64,000 bases of DNA from Hoeflea ulvae. Its GTDB lineage: Bacteria; Pseudomonadota; Alphaproteobacteria; Rhizobiales; Rhizobiaceae. Shown piece after piece: positions 26,285 to 36,048 of the stretch; the first letter of the stretch is position 1; the number at the start of each line of letters is the position of its first letter. The stretch lies in NCBI RefSeq assembly GCF_026619435.1, contig NZ_JAOVZQ010000001.1:2115501-2179500 (forward strand), written 5' to 3'. A program made the translations under genes and the position numbers. A model generated the notes under the pieces. It was given only the letters and a program-made list of their open reading frames with translations, did not search any database and was not told the origin of the DNA.

Positions 26285-27172
26285 GACGTGACGAAATCGC
26301 TTCGGCGGTAGCCTTGCAGATAGAGCAGCGCCGTCAGGTCGCCGTGATCGATGCGGATATCGGCCTGGGCTGCAACCGACGGCTTGGCATGCAGCGCCAC
26401 GCCCGAGCCGGCGCGGGTAAGCATGCCGAGATCATTGGCGCCGTCGCCGACCGCGATCGCGTCGGACGGGTCGAGCCCAAGGCGGGCCGCCATGTCCTCC
26501 AGCGCATCGACTTTCGCCTGCTTGCCGAGGATCGGCTCGCGCACCGCGCCGCTGAGCACGCCGTCGGCGCTTTCGAGGATATTGGCGCGGTTTTCATCAA
26601 ATCCCAGCATGGCAGCGACTTCCGAGGTAAATGATGTGAAGCCGCCCGACACCAGGGCCGTGTGGTGGCCGTTGGCGCGCATGGTCGCCACCAGCTCGCG
26701 CCCTCCAGGCGTCAGCGTGATGCGGCTTTCGATCACCTTGGCGATGACGCTGACCGGCAGGCCCCTGAGCAGGCCGACCCGTTCCCGCAGCGCCGGTTCG
26801 AAGGCGATCTCGCCATTCATGGCGCGCGCTGTGATCTCCGAGACCTTGTCCTTCAGCCCGACTTCGGCGGCAAGCTCGTCAATGCATTCCTGGCCGATCA
26901 TGGTCGAGATCCATGTCGGCGATGAGGATTTTCTTGCGCCGGGTCTCGGCTGTCTGGACCGCCGCATCGACCGGCAGATCGCCGATCACGCTACGCAGCC
27001 TTGCCAGTGCATCTGCCGCATCGGTGCCGTCCCTGAGCGCGATATCGCAGGCCACGCCATCGGCGAGCCAGTAGAGACCGGCCCCGTTGACGGCCTCGAA
27101 AGCCGCTTCGCCAAGTTCTGGCGACACAACAGGGTTTGACGGATTGGCGACAAGCGTGGCAACGAGGGCCAT
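26281..27172 (-). pseudogene. serB: Phosphoserine phosphatase gene with a one-base frameshift
   Basis: The 5' part (from ATG 27172) encodes MALVATLVANPSNPVVSP through KKILIADMD. The 3' part, in another frame, continues STMIGQECIDELAAEVGLKDK to the normal SerB C-terminus (VGDGANDLGML). Joined, these give a normal 296-residue SerB. One extra base at 26908 (plus-strand G) separates GAT from TCG and breaks the catalytic DMDST motif after its second Asp. SerB makes L-serine from phosphoserine and is usually needed without supplied serine. Both halves are otherwise undecayed, so sequencing error or a very recent mutation is likely. It is divergent from miaA with overlapping start codons. Confidence 0.9.
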
Positions 27173-28070
27173 GAAACAAATACTCCGGCGACAAGATATC
27201 TCGGCGATCCTGATAGCCGGGCCAACGGCCAGCGGCAAGTCCGCACTGGCACTGCAGATGGCGCGCGAGCATGGCGGCGAGGTCGTCAATGCCGATTCCA
27301 TGCAGGTCTATGGCGTGCTCGACCGCCTGACGGCGCGGCCCGATGCCCATGATCTGGGCCAGGCGCCGCACCATCTTTACGGGCATGTGCCGCCGGTCAC
27401 GGCCTATTCGACCGGGCTTTGGCTTGATCAGGCGACGCAGGCCATTGCCGGCATCCGCGCCCGCGGCGCGCTGCCCGTGGTGGTCGGCGGCACCGGGTTG
27501 TATTTCCGCGCGCTCACCGGCGGGCTTTCCGACATGCCGGCGATCCCCGAGCCGGTCAGAACCGAATTGCGCGCCCGGCTGGAGAGCGAAGGGGTCGAGG
27601 CCCTGCATGCCGAACTTGCCCGGCTGGATCCGGAGATGGGCGCGAGATTGCGGCCCGCCGACCGGCAGCGGATCCTGCGCGCGCTCGAGGTGGTGACCGC
27701 GACCGGACAGTCGATCACTGCGTTTCAGGGCCGTGGCGGCGCCACCATCGTCGATCCGCAGACCGCGCATTGCATCGTCATTGATCCCGACCGGGCCGTT
27801 CTGCACGACCGGATCAACCGGCGTTTTTCAAAGATGGTGGAGGAGGGGGCTCTCGACGAGGTCCGCGCTCTGCTGGCGCTCGACATTCCGCCGCAGCACC
27901 CGGCGATGAAGGCCATCGGCGTGAGCCAGCTTGCAGAATACCTGGCCGGACACCTTTCGCTTGATCAGGCTGTCGAACTGGCAAGTACAGCCACGCGGCA
28001 ATATGCCAAACGACAGATGACCTGGTTTCGAAACCAGCTCGACGCGCAGTGGGAGAGAGTACAGTCCTGA
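27171..28070 (+). CDS. miaA: tRNA dimethylallyltransferase
   Basis: A 299-residue MiaA. The P-loop is AGPTASGKSALAL near residue 16, followed by NADSMQVY, the tRNA/prenyl-donor binding PHHLYG region and GGTGLYFRALTGGL. It adds a dimethylallyl group to A37 of tRNAs reading UNN codons. The ATG at 27171 overlaps the divergent serB start inside the tetramer CATG, so each promoter must lie within the other gene. The C-terminus (TRQYAKRQMTWFRNQ) is complete. Confidence 0.95.
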   Translation: MKQILRRQDISAILIAGPTASGKSALALQMAREHGGEVVNADSMQVYGVLDRLTARPDAHDLGQAPHHLYGHVPPVTAYSTGLWLDQATQAIAGIRARGALPVVVGGTGLYFRALTGGLSDMPAIPEPVRTELRARLESEGVEALHAELARLDPEMGARLRPADRQRILRALEVVTATGQSITAFQGRGGATIVDPQTAHCIVIDPDRAVLHDRINRRFSKMVEEGALDEVRALLALDIPPQHPAMKAIGVSQLAEYLAGHLSLDQAVELASTATRQYAKRQMTWFRNQLDAQWERVQS

Positions 28071-28175
28071 CTGTGCAAGGTGGTTTTTCTGCACAGGCAG
28101 GATGGCTGCATGTTAAACCTAATATAACTTGTGAGGGGTAAGTTCTGCCGACGCGAACAGCATCAGTTGGGGATC

Positions 28176-28949
28176 ATGCGCTATCACAAGGCCGAGCTGT
28201 TTTTCTTTCTGCTGATGGGCTTTGTCGGTCTCGGCGGCGTGTTTTCGTGGGCGGCGTTTTCCGCGGCCTCCGGTGGCGTCGTGATCGGCGGAATTGCCAC
28301 CTCGGCAAGTTTCGCCTTCATGGCGCTGGTGCTGGCCATTGTCTCGCTCGCCTGTGGCCTGTTCCTGATCTATCCGGTCATGTCACGCAGCCTGCGCGAA
28401 CGCGGCAAATTCCAGGAGATGACCGAATCCCTGTCGGTCCGGTCGCTGTCGCTCGAGCATGCCGCCGTCACGGACGGCCTCACCGGCATGTATAATCGCC
28501 GCTATTTCGATGATGCGCTGAGCGAATATCTGGCGGCTTTCGGGCGGATCGAGAAGCCGATCGGCATGGTCATTCTCGATCTCGATCATTTCAAGACCAT
28601 AAATGACACCCATGGCCACGATGTCGGCGACGAGGTTCTGCGCCAGGTCGCCGAATGCCTGCAGGTCTTTACCCGCTATCATGACGTCCTGGCCCGGCTC
28701 GGCGGCGAGGAATTCGCCATCCTGTCCCCCAACATCACCGAGCGCCAGCTTTTCAATCTGTCCGACCGGATCCGCCAGGCGATCGCCGAACTCAAGATCA
28801 AGAACGGCAATGTCATGCTCAAAGTCACCGTCAGCGCCGGACTGGCGATCTGGGACGGAACCGAAACCGGTGAAGCGCTCTATCGCCGCGCCGACCGGCA
28901 GCTTTACGAAGCCAAGCGCAAGGGCCGCAACCGGGTCTGCGCCGCCTGA
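28176..28949 (+). CDS. Membrane-bound GGDEF diguanylate cyclase
   Basis: About 257 residues. Two N-terminal membrane helices (about residues 6-65) are followed by a short coiled linker and a GGDEF domain. The active site is intact (GGEEF), with DLDHFK upstream. An RxxD inhibitory site (RYHD) stands five residues before GGEEF, so product inhibition is expected. It synthesises cyclic di-GMP. There is no separate sensor domain, so any signal would be sensed through the membrane part. The ATG at 28176 fits the helix start. Confidence 0.92.
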   Translation: MRYHKAELFFFLLMGFVGLGGVFSWAAFSAASGGVVIGGIATSASFAFMALVLAIVSLACGLFLIYPVMSRSLRERGKFQEMTESLSVRSLSLEHAAVTDGLTGMYNRRYFDDALSEYLAAFGRIEKPIGMVILDLDHFKTINDTHGHDVGDEVLRQVAECLQVFTRYHDVLARLGGEEFAILSPNITERQLFNLSDRIRQAIAELKIKNGNVMLKVTVSAGLAIWDGTETGEALYRRADRQLYEAKRKGRNRVCAA

Positions 28950-29085
28950 GCGCACGCATCTTCCGACCCGTCGGTTTCCCTGACTTTCCAGCCGGCACCA
29001 GTCACGCCGCCATCCATTGCCGCATCGCCGTGACACCACCCCGCCAGGGGTGATCAGGCTTTGCAATCGCAACAGGTGGGCGGTG

Positions 29086-31023
29086 TCAGGATTTCAGGAT
29101 CGAGGACAGCGGCTTTTTCAGAAGGCTCGAGCGGATCGAGCTGAGTTCGTGCCGTGTCGAAGGCGCCTCGGCAGGGGCGTCATAGCTGCCGTAATCCCGT
29201 GCCGAACTCACCGCCGGCGCGGCGGCTGGGGCAGGGGCCGGGTATTCGCTGTCGCGCTGTGCCAGCGGGGCGTGAACTCTCGGGCCGGGCGGCACGATCG
29301 AGGGTGACTGCGGTGCAAAGGCTCTTGACGGCTGTGCTTCCGCCGGCGTGCCCTCGTCGATATGGCGCATGCGCATGACGATCTTGCCCAGATCGACCGT
29401 ATTCGGGTCGCCCCGATGAACCGGTTCCAGCCCGGAATTTGCGCGCGGCAGGACGTCTTCGGAGACCCGCTCGAACACCATGCGCATCGGCACGGCCACG
29501 GCCTCGCCAAAGGCGATGGCCTCGCCATTGCCGATCGATGAGAGGAAACTCATGGTCGAGGCATTGGAATTGGGAATGGCCGAACGGATGATGTCCTGGT
29601 CATTGTCGTTGGACAGCCGCATGGCGAAAACCGTCGAGCACTGGGACAGGATGGTCGGATCGAGTTCGCCCGGGCGCTGGGTGATAACGCCGAGGCTGAC
29701 GCCGTATTTGCGGCCTTCCTTGGCAATGCGCGAAATCGCCTGCCGGGTCGGAAAGAACCCGAGATCCTTGTCGGCAGGAACATAGCGGTGCGCCTCTTCG
29801 CAGACCACCAGTATGCGCACGCCGCCGGCACTCCACAGCGCAATCTCGAAGGCCATGCGGCACAGGATCGATGCCACCGAATTGACCACCTCGGAGGGGA
29901 TGCCCGACAACTGGAACGTGGAGACCGGCTTGCCGTCGCCCGGAATCCGGAAGATGTGGCTGATCGTGGTCAGGATCGTGTCGTGAATGGTGTTGGACGA
30001 GAACATGAAACCGTAGCGCGGATCATTGACCGCCGCCTGGATCCGCCCCTTGAGCGAACGCAGATGCGGTTTTTCGGCGCGGCCTTCGAGCTTGCCGATG
30101 CGCTCGTCGACCAGCGCCAGCAGATCCGCCACCCTGTAGGGCACGGGCGTGTCCGCGGTCAGCGAGGATTTCTCCGGCGCGCGGCGGACAAGGCCGGGAT
30201 CGTTGCTGCCCTTGAACATCCGCTTGGCGTCCGGGATCAGGTCGCGCAGCACGTCGACTTCCTCGGCGATCGGCGGTCGGCCGCGGAACAGCACCTCGGT
30301 GAATTCCTCCAGCCGGAACAGCCAGAACGGCAGATCCAGCGTGTCGGTGTCGATGACTACCGACTGCGTCGGGAAGGCTGCGGCGAATTCATTGTGCGGA
30401 TCAAGGATCAGCACGCGCAATGACGGGTCCGCCTGCAGCGCCTTGTGCAGCAGCAGCGTGACCGCCGTGGTCTTGCCCACGCCGGTGCTGCCGACCACGG
30501 CGAAATGCCGCGACAACAGCGACGGCACGTGGATCAGTGCACCCAGCGAAGTATCCTGGGTCAGCCGGCCGATGACCGCGGTTTCGTTGACGCCCGGATC
30601 ATAGATCACCGCAAGGTCGGAGGAGCGCATGCGGTGGGCCACGGCGCCGATATAGGGGTAGCGCGAAATGCCGGCGCTGAATTGGGTCTTGCCCTCTTCG
30701 TCGCCCGGACGGATTTCACCGACCAGTTCCACCTCGATATGCATCACATTGTCTGTGGTTTCCGACCAGGCGGCAGGTTCCGTCGTCATCGAGCAGACCA
30801 GTGCCGCAACCCGGTTTTCGCCGACACTGATGGAAATCAGCCGGCCGACGGACCACAATTCGGCAAGCCCGTTGCCGTCCTTGCCGGCCAGTGCGCTGAT
30901 CGTGGCCTTCGAACCGGAGCAGCCGATGACACGGCCCATCAGGCGGTTTCCGGGTGCAAACGAGCCGCGACGCTCAGCTTCGTTGTCAACGTCAGGGCTC
31001 GATACAGTCATCCGGTTATCCAT
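29086..31023 (-). CDS. HerA-like (DUF87) ATPase
   Basis: A 645-residue ATPase. An N-terminal HAS-barrel-like beta domain (GRVIGCSGSKATISAL) is followed by a Walker A motif GSTGVGKTTAV near residue 180, VLILDPHNEF, and a Walker B-like region LVVCEEAHRYVP. QRPGELDPTILSQC is a typical HerA/VirB4-like segment. The last 100 residues are Pro/Ala-rich and probably disordered. HerA family members translocate DNA, often with the nuclease NurA, but no NurA gene is present here. Starts at 31023 or 31011 are both possible. Confidence 0.88.
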   Translation of the reverse strand: MDNRMTVSSPDVDNEAERRGSFAPGNRLMGRVIGCSGSKATISALAGKDGNGLAELWSVGRLISISVGENRVAALVCSMTTEPAAWSETTDNVMHIEVELVGEIRPGDEEGKTQFSAGISRYPYIGAVAHRMRSSDLAVIYDPGVNETAVIGRLTQDTSLGALIHVPSLLSRHFAVVGSTGVGKTTAVTLLLHKALQADPSLRVLILDPHNEFAAAFPTQSVVIDTDTLDLPFWLFRLEEFTEVLFRGRPPIAEEVDVLRDLIPDAKRMFKGSNDPGLVRRAPEKSSLTADTPVPYRVADLLALVDERIGKLEGRAEKPHLRSLKGRIQAAVNDPRYGFMFSSNTIHDTILTTISHIFRIPGDGKPVSTFQLSGIPSEVVNSVASILCRMAFEIALWSAGGVRILVVCEEAHRYVPADKDLGFFPTRQAISRIAKEGRKYGVSLGVITQRPGELDPTILSQCSTVFAMRLSNDNDQDIIRSAIPNSNASTMSFLSSIGNGEAIAFGEAVAVPMRMVFERVSEDVLPRANSGLEPVHRGDPNTVDLGKIVMRMRHIDEGTPAEAQPSRAFAPQSPSIVPPGPRVHAPLAQRDSEYPAPAPAAAPAVSSARDYGSYDAPAEAPSTRHELSSIRSSLLKKPLSSILKS

Positions 31024-31174
31024 GTTTCGACATGTTCCGTAAAATTTCGCCGGCTTTTATTCTAACGCCACCGAGTTAATGGGATGTTGCGTCCCCAGCA
31101 ATTGTCGGTTCTGGGGCTCCGTCGATCGAAAAAAGCCGTTGACCCCGCCCATGCGAGGCGGTAGGTGTTTAGTC

Positions 31175-31231
31175 ATGAACAAGATCGCGAACATTCTCGT
31201 GGTAGGACCGCGCATGGGCAGGGTGGCGTAG
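31175..31231 (+). CDS. Putative ilvB leader peptide
   Basis: An 18-residue ORF reading MNKIANILVVGPRMGRVA, starting 171 bases before ilvB. It contains two Ile, one Leu and three Val codons, with I-L-V-V consecutive. This is the composition expected for a branched-chain amino acid attenuator peptide. A weak ribosome binding site (TAGGTG) lies at about 31162-31167. It was found by reading the upstream region and is too short for ordinary gene finders. Confidence 0.75.
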   Translation: MNKIANILVVGPRMGRVA

Positions 31232-31263
31232 CCACCCGGCGAAAGCTCCCATGCGCGAAACAC

Positions 31264-31287
31264 AGGCTCCTCCGGGGGCCTTTTTTT
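31264..31287 (+). terminator. Attenuator terminator upstream of ilvB
   Basis: The stem GGCTCC (31265-31270)/GGGGCC (31275-31280), with one G-U pair and loop TCCG, is followed by seven T residues. It lies between the leader peptide and the ilvB start at 31346. Confidence 0.85.
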
Positions 31288-31345
31288 ATGGCTTAATCCG
31301 GGCTATTGAGCCCGCCACACAGACGGACATAAGGGGTCAGGCGAT

Positions 31346-33121
31346 ATGGCCGGCAAGCAGATGGAAATGACGGGCGCGGAAATGGTTCTGCAGGCGCTCA
31401 AAGACAACGGCGTCAAGCACATGTTCGGGTATCCCGGCGGCGCGGTTCTGCCGATTTACGATGAACTGCATCAGCAGGACGATATCGAGCACATTCTGGT
31501 GCGTCACGAGCAGGGCGCCGGTCATATGGCCGAAGGCTATGCGCGATCAACCGGCAAGCCCGGTGTCGTTCTGGTCACATCGGGACCGGGCGCGACCAAT
31601 GTGGTCACCGCACTGCAGGATGCGCTGATGGATTCGATCCCCCTTGTCTGTCTCACCGGTCAGGTGCCGACAGCGTTGATCGGCTCCGATGCCTTCCAGG
31701 AATGCGACACCGTTGGCATCACCCGGCCATGCACGAAGCACAACTGGCTGGTCAAGGACGTCAACCAGCTCTCCCGCGTCATTCACGAAGCTTTCCGCGT
31801 CGCCACCACCGGCCGCCCGGGGCCTGTCGTTGTCGACATCCCCAAGGATGTCCAGTTCGCCACCGGCATCTACACGCCGCCTTCACCGGTGATCGAGCAG
31901 AAGAGCTACCAGCCGAAACTGGCGGGCGATCTCGACCAGATTCGTGCTGCCGTCGACCTGATGGCCGGCGCCAGGCGGCCGATCATCTATTCGGGCGGCG
32001 GCGTGGTCAATTCGGGCCGTGAAGCCAGCCAGTTGCTGCGCGAACTGGTTGAACTGACCGGCGCCCCGATCACCTCGACCCTGATGGGTCTTGGCGCCTA
32101 TCCTGCGTCGGGCAAGAACTGGATGGGCATGCTGGGCATGCACGGCACCTATGAGGCCAATATGGCGATGCATGACTGCGACGTCATGATCTGCATCGGC
32201 GCGCGCTTTGATGACCGCATCACCGGACGTCTGGACGCGTTCTCGCCAAATTCGAAGAAGATCCATATCGACATCGATCCGTCCTCGATCAACAAGAATG
32301 TCCATACTGATATCGGCATTGTCGGCGACATCGGCCATGTTCTCGAAGACATGGTGCGGCTGTGGCGTGCATCGAAGAAGACCGACGCCTCGCAGCTCGC
32401 CGACTGGTGGAGCCAGATCAACAAGTGGCGCGGACGCAACTCGCTGGCCTATGCGGCCAACAAGGACGTCATCATGCCGCAATATGCGGTGCAGCGGCTG
32501 TATGAGCTGACCAAGGACCGTGACACCTACATCACCACCGAAGTCGGCCAGCATCAGATGTGGGCGGCGCAGTTCTACGGCTTCGAGGAACCCAATCGCT
32601 GGATGACCTCGGGCGGCCTGGGTACCATGGGCTATGGATTTCCGGCCGCCGTCGGCGTGCAGGTTGCCCATCGCGACAGCCTGGTGATCGACATTGCCGG
32701 CGACGCCTCGATCCAGATGTGCATCCAGGAAATGTCCTGTGCGGTCCAGTATGGCCTGCCGGTCAAGATCTTCATCCTCAACAACCAGTATATGGGCATG
32801 GTGCGCCAGTGGCAGCAATTGCTGCATGGCAACCGGCTGTCGCATTCCTACACCGAATCCATGCCTGACTTCGTCAAGCTGGCCGAGGCCTATGGCGGCT
32901 CCGGCATCCGCTGCGACAAGCCGGCCGATCTGGACGATGCGATCCGCAAGATGATCGACACGCCCGGACCGGTGATCTTCGATTGCCGCGTCGCGGCGCT
33001 TGCCAACTGCTTCCCGATGATTCCGTCAGGCAAGGCACATAACGAGATGCTGCTGCCTGACGAAGCGTCCGACGAAGCCGTCGCCAACGCCATTGACGCC
33101 AAGGGCCGGGCGCTCGTTTGA
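31346..33121 (+). CDS. ilvB: Acetolactate synthase, large (catalytic) subunit
   Basis: A 591-residue thiamine-diphosphate enzyme. The N-terminal ThDP region is FGYPGGAVLPIYDEL...HILVRHEQGAGHMAEGYAR with the catalytic Glu. The central FAD/Rossmann part and the C-terminal ThDP site (IDIAGDASIQMCIQEMSCA...NNQYMGMVRQWQQ) are complete. It condenses pyruvate with pyruvate or 2-oxobutyrate, the first common step to Val, Leu and Ile. It is followed by ilvH and preceded by an apparent attenuator. The ATG at 31346 begins MAGKQMEMTGAEMV. Confidence 0.96.
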   Translation: MAGKQMEMTGAEMVLQALKDNGVKHMFGYPGGAVLPIYDELHQQDDIEHILVRHEQGAGHMAEGYARSTGKPGVVLVTSGPGATNVVTALQDALMDSIPLVCLTGQVPTALIGSDAFQECDTVGITRPCTKHNWLVKDVNQLSRVIHEAFRVATTGRPGPVVVDIPKDVQFATGIYTPPSPVIEQKSYQPKLAGDLDQIRAAVDLMAGARRPIIYSGGGVVNSGREASQLLRELVELTGAPITSTLMGLGAYPASGKNWMGMLGMHGTYEANMAMHDCDVMICIGARFDDRITGRLDAFSPNSKKIHIDIDPSSINKNVHTDIGIVGDIGHVLEDMVRLWRASKKTDASQLADWWSQINKWRGRNSLAYAANKDVIMPQYAVQRLYELTKDRDTYITTEVGQHQMWAAQFYGFEEPNRWMTSGGLGTMGYGFPAAVGVQVAHRDSLVIDIAGDASIQMCIQEMSCAVQYGLPVKIFILNNQYMGMVRQWQQLLHGNRLSHSYTESMPDFVKLAEAYGGSGIRCDKPADLDDAIRKMIDTPGPVIFDCRVAALANCFPMIPSGKAHNEMLLPDEASDEAVANAIDAKGRALV

Positions 33122-33208
33122 GCGCGGCCATGGTTCCGGCGGGGCGGATTGCCCTGATGGATCCATGGCACCTGTCAGGATCGCACCATATCAACAGGAA
33201 CTGATCAT

Positions 33209-33781
33209 ATGAACGCTCAGCACCAACCCACCGGCTCGGCCTATTTCATGTCCGCCGAGACCTCGCGTCCCGAGACCCACACCCTATCGGTTCTGGTCGA
33301 CAACGAGCCCGGCGTCCTGGCTCGGGTCATCGGCCTGTTTTCCGGCCGTGGCTACAATATCGAAAGCCTGACGGTGTCGGAAACCGAACATGAGGCGCAT
33401 CTGTCGCGCATTACCATCGTCACCACCGCCACCCCGAATGTGCTTGAACAGGTCAAGTCGCAGCTCGAACGCATCATCCCGGTCCACCGCGTGGTCGACC
33501 TCACGGTGCGGTCGGTCGAACTGGGCCATGACAAGCCGCTCGAACGCGAACTCGCTTTGGTCAAGGTCACCGGCACCAATGACAACCGGGTCGAGGCGCT
33601 CAGGCTTGCCGACGCCTTCCGCGCCCAGGTGATCGACGCCAATACCGAGCATTTCATCTTCGAGATCACCGGCCGCGTCTCCAAGATCGAACAGTTCATC
33701 TCGATCATGCGTCCGCTCGGCCTGGTCGAGATCTGCCGCACCGGCATCGCCGCCATGAACCGCGGCCCGCAGGGCATGTGA
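33209..33781 (+). CDS. ilvH: Acetolactate synthase, small (regulatory) subunit
   Basis: A 190-residue subunit with an N-terminal ACT domain (THTLSVLVDNEPGVLARVIGLFSGRGYNIESLTVSETE) and the family C-terminal domain ending GLVEICRTGIAAMNRG. It binds valine for feedback inhibition and raises activity of the large subunit. It lies 87 bases after ilvB in the same transcript. The start is about 15 residues longer than E. coli IlvH, usual for rhizobial forms. Confidence 0.96.
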   Translation: MNAQHQPTGSAYFMSAETSRPETHTLSVLVDNEPGVLARVIGLFSGRGYNIESLTVSETEHEAHLSRITIVTTATPNVLEQVKSQLERIIPVHRVVDLTVRSVELGHDKPLERELALVKVTGTNDNRVEALRLADAFRAQVIDANTEHFIFEITGRVSKIEQFISIMRPLGLVEICRTGIAAMNRGPQGM

Positions 33782-33808
33782 AACCGCATGATGATCTGGG
33801 GACAGGAC

Positions 33809-34654
33809 TCAGATCATCTGCAGCGGCTGGCGGGATCGCGGCGGCGGAAACAGCCGGTCGAGTTCGGCTGTCTGGGCTTCAGTCAGTTCGATGGCCGCGC
33901 TGGCGCGGTTGTCCGCCACCCGCTCCGGGCTTGATGATTTCGGAATGGCGATGACATTGTCGCGGCCAAGCAGGAAGGCCAGCGCCAGTTGCGCCGGGCT
34001 GACGCCCATCTGTCCCGCCATCCTGCCCAGATCCGGATTGCGCAACAGCCGGCCTTCATCAAGCGGCGAATAGGCCATCAGCGGCATGGCGTTGTCAGTC
34101 ATCCAGGGCAGCAGATCGAATTCGATGCCGCGTGTGTCGAGATTGTAGAGCACCTGGTTGGCGGCGCAATTTGCGCCCTGGGGCAGGGCAGAGAGCTGCC
34201 GCATCGCCAGCGTGTCGAAATTCGACACGCCCCAGCGGGCGATCTTGCCGGAGGCGCGCAATTCCTCGAAGGCCTCGACGGTGTCGCGCAGCGGGTGCCG
34301 CCCTGGCCAGTGCAGCAGATAGAGATCGATATGGTCGGTGCCCAGCCGTTTCAGGCTGACCTCGCAGGCGGCGATGGTGCCGTGACGGCTGGCGTTGGTC
34401 GGCAGCACCTTGGAGACCAGGAACACATCGTCGCGGCGGCCGCTTATGGCTTCGCCGGTAACGTCCTCCGCCCCGCCATTTGCATACATTTCCGCCGTGT
34501 CGACCAGTGTCATGCCGCACTCTATGCCGGCTTGCAGCGCGCGCACTTCGGCCGCCCTCTCGCTGCGGCGTTCGCCCATGTGCCATGTGCCGAGACCGAG
34601 TGCCGGAACGGCTTGTCCGTCGCTGAAAGTGGCTGTGGGAAGCGCTTGGCTCAT
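33809..34654 (-). CDS. Aldo/keto reductase
   Basis: A 281-residue AKR. The catalytic tetrad is visible: Asp and Tyr in [11 protein letters not shown], Lys in FLVSKVLP, His in DLYLLHWPG. The C-terminal NADPH-binding stretch is [17 protein letters not shown]. It reduces aldehydes or ketones with NADPH; the substrate is unknown. It is convergent with ilvH (27-base gap) and divergent from the LysE-type gene. The ATG at 34654 has GGAGACAG upstream. Confidence 0.93.
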   Translation of the reverse strand: MSQALPTATFSDGQAVPALGLGTWHMGERRSERAAEVRALQAGIECGMTLVDTAEMYANGGAEDVTGEAISGRRDDVFLVSKVLPTNASRHGTIAACEVSLKRLGTDHIDLYLLHWPGRHPLRDTVEAFEELRASGKIARWGVSNFDTLAMRQLSALPQGANCAANQVLYNLDTRGIEFDLLPWMTDNAMPLMAYSPLDEGRLLRNPDLGRMAGQMGVSPAQLALAFLLGRDNVIAIPKSSSPERVADNRASAAIELTEAQTAELDRLFPPPRSRQPLQMI

Positions 34655-34774
34655 GGCTGTCTCCTGTGTCGGTTTCTATCACATTCTCGAATGCGGGTAT
34701 GACGACAATTTGTTTGTCTCGCGGCAAAGGTGGTTTATCAAGCACGGACCGGCACGCAGCCGGCGGGAAAGACC

Positions 34775-35368
34775 ATGGCACTCGAAACCTTCCTGACGCT
34801 GATCGCCTTTGCCTTCGTTGCCTCCGGCACCCCGGGCCCGAACACGATGATGCTGTTCACCTCGGGGGTGAATTTCGGCTTCCGCAACACCGTCCCGCAC
34901 ATGGCGGGCATCAGCATCGGCTTTCTGGTGCTGCTTCTGGGTGTCGGCTTCGGGCTCGGCGCGCTGCTGACCACATTTCCGGCGCTCTATCTGGTTCTCA
35001 AGATCTTGGGCGGCGGCTATCTGGTCTATATCGCCTGGCGCATCGCCACATCCACCACCTTGCCCGAAGCCAGGGCCGGGGCGCGGCCGATGAGCTTTCT
35101 CGAGGCGGCGGCGTTCCAGTGGGTCAATCCCAAGGCCTGGGTCATGCTGGTGACCGCCATGGGCATCTACACCAATCCGGACCACTACACCGACACGGTG
35201 CTCCTGATCTGTCTCGCCTTTGCCATTGCCACCGTGCCCTGCGTGACTGCATGGGCCGGCTTCGGCTCGGTGCTGCGCAGCTGGCTGGCCGATCCGGTGC
35301 GGCTGAAATGGTTCAACATCACCATGGCGGTGCTGCTGGTAGCGAGCCTCTGGCCGATGTTGCGATAG
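34775..35368 (+). CDS. LysE/RhtB-family exporter
   Basis: A 197-residue inner-membrane exporter with about six helices. The family start is [23 protein letters not shown], and the conserved [11 protein letters not shown] motif is present. Members export amino acids or derivatives. Only 26 bases separate it from the nitrile hydratase alpha gene, so it may export a product or substrate of that pathway, which is inference. The start at 34775 matches the family N-terminus; a longer reading adds a non-conserved leader. Confidence 0.9.
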   Translation: MALETFLTLIAFAFVASGTPGPNTMMLFTSGVNFGFRNTVPHMAGISIGFLVLLLGVGFGLGALLTTFPALYLVLKILGGGYLVYIAWRIATSTTLPEARAGARPMSFLEAAAFQWVNPKAWVMLVTAMGIYTNPDHYTDTVLLICLAFAIATVPCVTAWAGFGSVLRSWLADPVRLKWFNITMAVLLVASLWPMLR

Positions 35369-35394
35369 CGCTGCGAGAGGATTACCCTGCCGTC

Positions 35395-36048
35395 ATGTCC
35401 CACGACCATCACCACCACGATCACCCTCACGACAACGAGCTCGACCCCTTTGCCGCACGGGTCAAGGCGCTGGAGACGATCCTCACCGAAAAGGGCCTGA
35501 TAGACCCCGCCGCCATCGACGCCATTGTCGATACCTATGAGACCAAGGTCGGGCCGCGCAATGGCGCCCGCGTGGTGGCGAAGTCCTGGATCGACCCGGA
35601 GTTTGCCGACTGGCTCAAGCGCGATGCCACCGCTGCGATCGCCTCGCTCGGCTTTACCGGCCGTCAGGGCGAGCACATGCAGGCCGTCTTCAACACCGAA
35701 GACACCCACAACCTCATCGTCTGCACGCTGTGCTCCTGCTATCCCTGGACCGTGCTCGGCGTGCCGCCGGTCTGGTACAAGGCACCGCCCTATCGCAGCC
35801 AGGCGGTGATCAATCCGCGCGGCGTGCTGGCCGAATTCGGTCTTGTGCTGCCTCAGGAAACCCGCATCCGGGTGTGGGATTCCACCGCCGAGCTGCGCTA
35901 CATGGTGGTGCCGATGCGGCCTGCCGGAACCGAAGGCCTGGGCGAGGACGCGCTTGCAGGGCTGGTCACCCGCGACTCGATGATCGGCACCGGGCTGGCG
36001 CTCGCGCCGGGATCGGCAGCACCGGCTGATGCGGGGGTGGGCGCATGA
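35395..36048 (+). CDS. nthA: Nitrile hydratase alpha subunit, cobalt type
   Basis: A 217-residue alpha subunit. The metal claw reads C110-T-L-C113-S114-C115; Thr between the first cysteines (CTLCSC) marks the cobalt rather than iron enzyme. The N-terminus is His-rich ([13 protein letters not shown]). [25 protein letters not shown] is a conserved family segment. With the beta subunit it hydrates nitriles to amides. The stop overlaps the nthB start (ATGA). No amidase gene, the usual partner, is seen in the window. Confidence 0.96.
   Translation: MSHDHHHHDHPHDNELDPFAARVKALETILTEKGLIDPAAIDAIVDTYETKVGPRNGARVVAKSWIDPEFADWLKRDATAAIASLGFTGRQGEHMQAVFNTEDTHNLIVCTLCSCYPWTVLGVPPVWYKAPPYRSQAVINPRGVLAEFGLVLPQETRIRVWDSTAELRYMVVPMRPAGTEGLGEDALAGLVTRDSMIGTGLALAPGSAAPADAGVGA

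Larger units (their letters stand above)
31148..31287 (+). promoter_or_regulatory. Transcription attenuator of ilvBH
   Basis: Segment A (CCCATGCG, 31148-31155) can pair with part of segment B (CGCGCATGGG, 31209-31218). B can instead pair perfectly with segment C (CCCATGCGCG, 31248-31257), with an inner GGGTGGC/GCCACCC stem. C's left flank GCTCCC (31245-31250) can also pair with the 3' arm of the terminator (31274-31279, one G-U). A ribosome stalled at the Ile/Leu/Val codons would cover B, free C, and favour antitermination. Pairings are seen in sequence; the mechanism is inferred. Confidence 0.7.
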
